A stretch of 9,436 nucleotides of DNA, from contig CALAEV010000001.1 of NCBI GenBank assembly GCA_937892525.1, positions 1-9,436 of the forward strand, in the 5' to 3' direction. The notes under the pieces are model-generated. The model searched no databases. It was not told the DNA's origin and was given only the letters and a program-made list of their open reading frames with translations. Below are positions 7,205 through 9,436 of the stretch, piece after piece. Both the position numbers and the translations under genes were made by a program. The stretch comes from an uncultured Clostridia bacterium (GTDB lineage Bacteria > Bacillota > Clostridia > Oscillospirales > Acutalibacteraceae). Every line of letters starts with the position of its first letter. The stretch's first letter is position 1.

Positions 7205-7232
7205 AAATTTGTATAAAAATATTTGCAAATTT
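7205..7232. repeat. AT-rich inverted repeat just upstream of the yceD-rpmF promoter
   Basis: AAATTTG (7205-7211) and CAAATTT (7226-7232) form an inverted repeat with a 14-base spacer. The right half also lies in a perfect 10-base palindrome, ATTTGCAAAT (7221-7230). It ends 3 bases before the -35 box. It could be an operator or an A/T-rich UP element, or it could be chance in AT-rich DNA. Confidence 0.35.
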
Positions 7233-7235
7233 TTA

Positions 7236-7264
7236 TTGACAAAAACAAAATTAATATATATAAT
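7236..7264 (+). promoter_or_regulatory. Perfect-consensus sigma-A promoter for yceD-rpmF
   Basis: TTGACA (7236-7241) and TATAAT (7259-7264) are exact consensus hexamers separated by 17 bases. Upstream A/T-rich DNA could add an UP element. Transcription would begin near 7271, leaving a leader of about 22 bases. A promoter this strong fits expression of a ribosomal protein gene. Confidence 0.9.
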
Positions 7265-7280
7265 ATTCTACGCATGTGAT

Positions 7281-7286
7281 GAGGAA
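7281..7286 (+). promoter_or_regulatory. Shine-Dalgarno that sets the yceD start
   Basis: GAGGAA lies 6 bases before the ATG at 7293. The same frame stays open back to an ATG at 7209, but that ATG lies upstream of the promoter and its extra residues would be non-conserved, so 7293 is the start. Confidence 0.85.
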
Positions 7287-7292
7287 TGTTTT

Positions 7293-7787
7293 ATGAATAT
7301 TCAACTTGAACAAATTTTTAATCTTGAAGGCTCAAAAAAAGACTTCGACTTTATTTTTGAACCTGAATACTCCCTTTCTGATGATATTTCACTTGACGCA
7401 CCGGGTATTGCGGTTAGTGGTAAAATCGAGAATCACACGGGTATTGTGTCGTTATCAGCAAAGGCAAAGTTTTCAGCAACCGTGGTTTGTAGTCGATGTG
7501 CTGAAAGTTTCAAGAAAGATTTTACGGTTGATATTGAACATTTACTTGCCAAAAGCCTTGAGAATGACGAAAACGACGACTACATTGTAGTTGAAAATGG
7601 TTCGCTTGACTTGGCTACACTCGTTAGTGAAGACATTATTTTTTCATTACCATTAAGATTTTTGTGTAATGAAGAATGTAAAGGTCTTTGCTCAAAATGT
7701 GGTAAAAATCTTAATGACGGTCCTTGTGACTGTAAAAAAGATGTTGACCCACGAATGGCAGCGTTACTTTCGTTGCTTGAAGATTAG
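7293..7787 (+). CDS. yceD: YceD/DUF177 family protein with zinc-ribbon-like cysteine cluster
   Basis: This 164-residue protein belongs to the DUF177 (YceD) family, almost always encoded directly before rpmF. Family members have been linked to 23S rRNA accumulation or large-subunit assembly, but the mechanism is not settled. The N-terminal half is beta-rich. CSRC (C66, C69) is the family cysteine pair after the strand containing SATVV. Acidic residues are dense around 90-96. The C-terminal part has six further cysteines, C125, C129, C133, C136, C145 and C147, in the pattern CX3CX3CX2CG followed by CDC. It ends with DPRMAALLSLLED, typical of Firmicute members. The cysteines could bind zinc. RpmF follows 38 bases later under the same promoter. 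The chosen start is downstream of that promoter and has a good Shine-Dalgarno. Confidence 0.9.
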   Translation: MNIQLEQIFNLEGSKKDFDFIFEPEYSLSDDISLDAPGIAVSGKIENHTGIVSLSAKAKFSATVVCSRCAESFKKDFTVDIEHLLAKSLENDENDDYIVVENGSLDLATLVSEDIIFSLPLRFLCNEECKGLCSKCGKNLNDGPCDCKKDVDPRMAALLSLLED

Positions 7788-7812
7788 TTAATTATTATTG
7801 AAATATTTGAAT

Positions 7813-7817
7813 GGAGG
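7813..7817 (+). promoter_or_regulatory. Shine-Dalgarno that sets the rpmF start
   Basis: GGAGG lies 8 bases before the ATG at 7826. An in-frame ATG at 7811-7813 overlaps this site and cannot be the start if the site is used. L32 proteins characteristically begin MAVPKR, which matches 7826. Confidence 0.9.
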
Positions 7818-7825
7818 TTCTCAAC

Positions 7826-8014
7826 ATGGCAGTACCAAAGAGAAGAGTTTCTAAAACAAGAAGAGATAAAAGACGTTCAAACGTATGGAAGATGACAGCT
7901 CCTGAACTTGTAAAGTGCCCAAATTGTGGTGGTTACAAGAGACCACACAGAGTTTGTGGTGAATGTGGTCAATACAAAGGCAGACAGGTTGTTGCTCTTA
8001 AAGAAGAAGCTTAA
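7826..8014 (+). CDS. rpmF: 50S ribosomal protein L32 (zinc-binding form)
   Basis: This 62-residue protein of the large ribosomal subunit starts MAVPKRRVSKTRRDKRRS, the conserved basic N-terminus of L32. It has the four-cysteine zinc ribbon CPNC (C31, C34) and CGEC (C44, C47), so it is the zinc-containing (C+) type. Such forms are sometimes paired elsewhere in a genome with a cysteine-free copy used under zinc limitation, but nothing in this window shows a second copy. It is translated from GGAGG, shares a transcript with yceD, and is followed by a hairpin terminator. In many Firmicutes plsX or fapR follows rpmF. Here the next gene encodes a DUF512 protein. Confidence 0.98.
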   Translation: MAVPKRRVSKTRRDKRRSNVWKMTAPELVKCPNCGGYKRPHRVCGECGQYKGRQVVALKEEA

Positions 8015-8033
8015 TTTGTTATTTAAAATTAAG

Positions 8034-8066
8034 AAAGGCGGAAAGAACGATTTCTCTCCGCCTTTT
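8034..8066 (+). terminator. Hairpin terminator after rpmF
   Basis: AAAGGCGGA (8034-8042) pairs with TCCGCCTTT (8057-8065). The stem continues after one A-C mismatch through AGAA/TTCT to a CGAT loop. The descending arm ends in a run of four T residues, so the T-tract is short and partly inside the stem. It lies 19 bases after the rpmF stop. Confidence 0.75.
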
Positions 8067-8091
8067 AGTCTTGCATAAAAGTATTAAAGGC

Positions 8092-8098
8092 AGGTGAT
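8092..8098 (+). promoter_or_regulatory. Shine-Dalgarno for a GTG start
   Basis: AGGTGAT matches the AUCACCU anti-Shine-Dalgarno sequence and lies 5 bases before GTG at 8104. A nearby ATG at 8097 is out of frame with the long reading frame, and no in-frame ATG or TTG offers a better start. No clear promoter was found between the rpmF hairpin and this site. Confidence 0.75.
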
Positions 8099-8103
8099 GT
8101 TTT

Positions 8104-9417
8104 GTGTCAGTAAAAATCAATAATGTAAAAAAGAATTCAATCTGTGATATCAAAGGCATATCTGCAGGGGATGAACTTCTTAAAATTAACGGTAAAGAAA
8201 TTATGGATGTTCTTGACTTTGATTTTTATATGGCAGAGCAAAATATCACTATGGCTTTTAAGTGTAGTGATGGAAAATACAAGGTAATCAAAACAAATAA
8301 CACAAATTGTGGCTTAGAGTTTGAAACTTATTTAATGGACAAGCAACGTCATTGTAAAAATAAGTGTATTTTCTGTTTTATTGACCAGTTACCTAAAGGT
8401 TTGCGTCCAAGTTTGTATTTTAAGGACGATGATAGCAGATTGTCATTTCTTTTCGGTAACTATATTACACTTACAAATATTTCTGAGCACGAAATTGAGC
8501 GTATAATCTCAATGCATATAAGCCCTGTTAATATTTCTGTTCACACAATGAATCCTGAACTTCGTGTGCAGATGATGAAAAACAAAAATGCAGGGGAATC
8601 CCTTAAAATCATTAGAAGATTAGCCGATGCAGGTATTCAAATGAATACTCAACTTGTTCTTTGCCCAGGTATTAACGACGGCAACGAACTTCGCAGAAGT
8701 ATTGAAGAACTGTCTGCTCTTTACCCATCAGTACAAAGTGTTGCGGCAGTTCCGGTAGGCCTTACAAAGTTCCGTGATGGACTCGAAAAACTCGAACCAT
8801 ATAACAAAGAAACAGCAAGTGAAGTAATCGATATTATCGAAGAATATTCCCAGAAATTCCGTAAAGAGTTCGGCACAGGACTTGTGTATCCTGCCGACGA
8901 GTTCTTCATTAAAGCCGAACGCGACTTGCCAAATGAAGAATATTATGACGATTACCCACAACTTGATAATGGTGTAGGGTTGGTTCGTTCGTTTTATAAC
9001 GATTTTCTTTATGAACTTGAAAATTGCAATGAAAATCCAACCAATAAAAAAGTAACATTGGCAACAGGCGTTGATTTTTATCCGTATTTATATGAACTCT
9101 GTAAAAAAGCAGAGCAAAAATTCGGTGTAGAAATCAATGTGCAGAAAATAATCAACAACTTTTTTGGCGAAACTATAACAGTTTCAGGGCTTGTAACAGG
9201 GCAAGATATTGCAAATCAACTTAAAAGTCAGGATTTAGGCGAATGCTTGCTGTTACCAAACTCAATGATTAGTGATTATACAAATCATACCGAAAATAAA
9301 AATAAATTCCTTGATGATATGACTGTCGAGGAGTTAGAAGAAACATTAAATACGAAAATTATACTGACCTCAGGCGATGGTGGTCAGCTTTTAAGAGATA
9401 TTCTGGGGGTGAAATAA
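8104..9417 (+). CDS. DUF512 family protein: PDZ-like domain plus radical SAM
   Basis: This 437-residue protein matches the DUF512 family of Clostridia, whose biochemical role is not established. A short PDZ-like domain (about 1-65) contains GISAGDELLKINGKEIMD (18-35), the usual ligand-loop region of such domains. The radical SAM core (about 75-270) carries C84, C88 and C91 in CKNKCIFC, the CX3CX2C motif that holds a 4Fe-4S cluster, followed by FIDQLPKGLR (92-101), characteristic of this family. The DUF512 domain fills most of the C-terminal half (about 220-435), ending near ILTSGDGGQLLRDILG. No signal peptide is present despite the PDZ-like domain, so it is cytoplasmic. The GTG start is supported by AGGTGAT. 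The stop overlaps the next ATG by one base (TAATG), implying translational coupling with a der-like gene. Placement directly before der is a common arrangement in Clostridia and hints at a role near ribosome or RNA maturation, but this is inference. Confidence 0.93.
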   Translation: MSVKINNVKKNSICDIKGISAGDELLKINGKEIMDVLDFDFYMAEQNITMAFKCSDGKYKVIKTNNTNCGLEFETYLMDKQRHCKNKCIFCFIDQLPKGLRPSLYFKDDDSRLSFLFGNYITLTNISEHEIERIISMHISPVNISVHTMNPELRVQMMKNKNAGESLKIIRRLADAGIQMNTQLVLCPGINDGNELRRSIEELSALYPSVQSVAAVPVGLTKFRDGLEKLEPYNKETASEVIDIIEEYSQKFRKEFGTGLVYPADEFFIKAERDLPNEEYYDDYPQLDNGVGLVRSFYNDFLYELENCNENPTNKKVTLATGVDFYPYLYELCKKAEQKFGVEINVQKIINNFFGETITVSGLVTGQDIANQLKSQDLGECLLLPNSMISDYTNHTENKNKFLDDMTVEELEETLNTKIILTSGDGGQLLRDILGVK

Positions 9418-9436
9418 TGGCAAAACCCGTAGTGGC
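9417..9436 (+). CDS. der: Start of ribosome-assembly GTPase Der (EngA), cut by the window edge
   Basis: Only 20 bases are present, coding MAKPVV and part of a seventh codon. This matches the usual Der N-terminus, which continues into the first G1 loop. The ATG shares its A with the TAA stop of the DUF512 gene. GGGGGTGA (9405-9412) inside that gene is a good Shine-Dalgarno. The identity rests on six residues plus the known DUF512-der gene order. Der has two tandem GTPase domains and acts in 50S subunit assembly. Confidence 0.6.

Noticed and set aside
7209..7292. N-terminal extension of yceD from ATG 7209
   Set aside because: It starts upstream of a perfect promoter, so it would not be in the transcript, and it lacks a Shine-Dalgarno. 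The hydrophobic look of the extension comes from AT-rich promoter DNA.
1..9436. Defence island, biosynthetic cluster, mobile element or CRISPR array
   Set aside because: No transposase, integrase, direct-repeat array, toxin-antitoxin pair or effector-like gene was seen. The genes are conserved housekeeping functions with uniform codon style.

Overview
This is an AT-rich chromosomal window, most likely from a low-GC anaerobic Firmicute of class Clostridia (gut Ruminococcaceae/Oscillospiraceae-like). The evidence is the codon style, strong Gram-positive Shine-Dalgarno sites, sigma-A type promoters, and the gene set: a zinc-type L32, a DUF512 radical SAM protein directly before der, a methylthiotransferase of the MtaB/YqeV type, and a PBP5-like carboxypeptidase with a signal peptide. 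The base composition was judged by eye and not computed. Almost all of the window is conserved housekeeping DNA. No mobile element, CRISPR array, rRNA or tRNA was seen, and no gap without a gene exceeds about 140 bases.

Layout. At the left edge is the C-terminal end of a small membrane protein (1-135, DUF3021-like), closed by a hairpin terminator. A cytoplasmic GH2 beta-mannosidase (239-2695) follows with its own promoter. It converges on mtaB (complement 2731-4008), and the two share a bidirectional hairpin terminator. A short divergent intergenic region separates mtaB from a secreted D-Ala-D-Ala carboxypeptidase (4096-5250). Glucose-6-phosphate isomerase (5327-6664) has a good promoter. It is followed closely by a small P-loop protein of unknown function (6726-7154), which ends at a GC-rich hairpin. 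A perfect-consensus promoter then drives a YceD/DUF177 protein (7293-7787) and rpmF, encoding ribosomal protein L32 (7826-8014), followed by another hairpin. Last comes a DUF512 PDZ/radical SAM protein (8104-9417). Its stop codon overlaps the start of what looks like der (EngA), cut by the window edge.

How the genes relate. The right half and mtaB lean towards translation: L32 and its YceD partner, a tRNA methylthiotransferase, and a ribosome-assembly GTPase. The carboxypeptidase trims peptidoglycan stem peptides, pgi is central glycolysis, and the beta-mannosidase probably hydrolyses imported manno-oligosaccharides. No mannan-utilisation locus surrounds the mannosidase here.

Four starts are set downstream of the longest open frame on Shine-Dalgarno and family grounds: mtaB at 4008, the P-loop gene at 6726, yceD at 7293 and rpmF at 7826. 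I did not find a convincing novel multi-gene system. The least explained items are the small P-loop protein, the DUF512 protein, and some intergenic palindromes.
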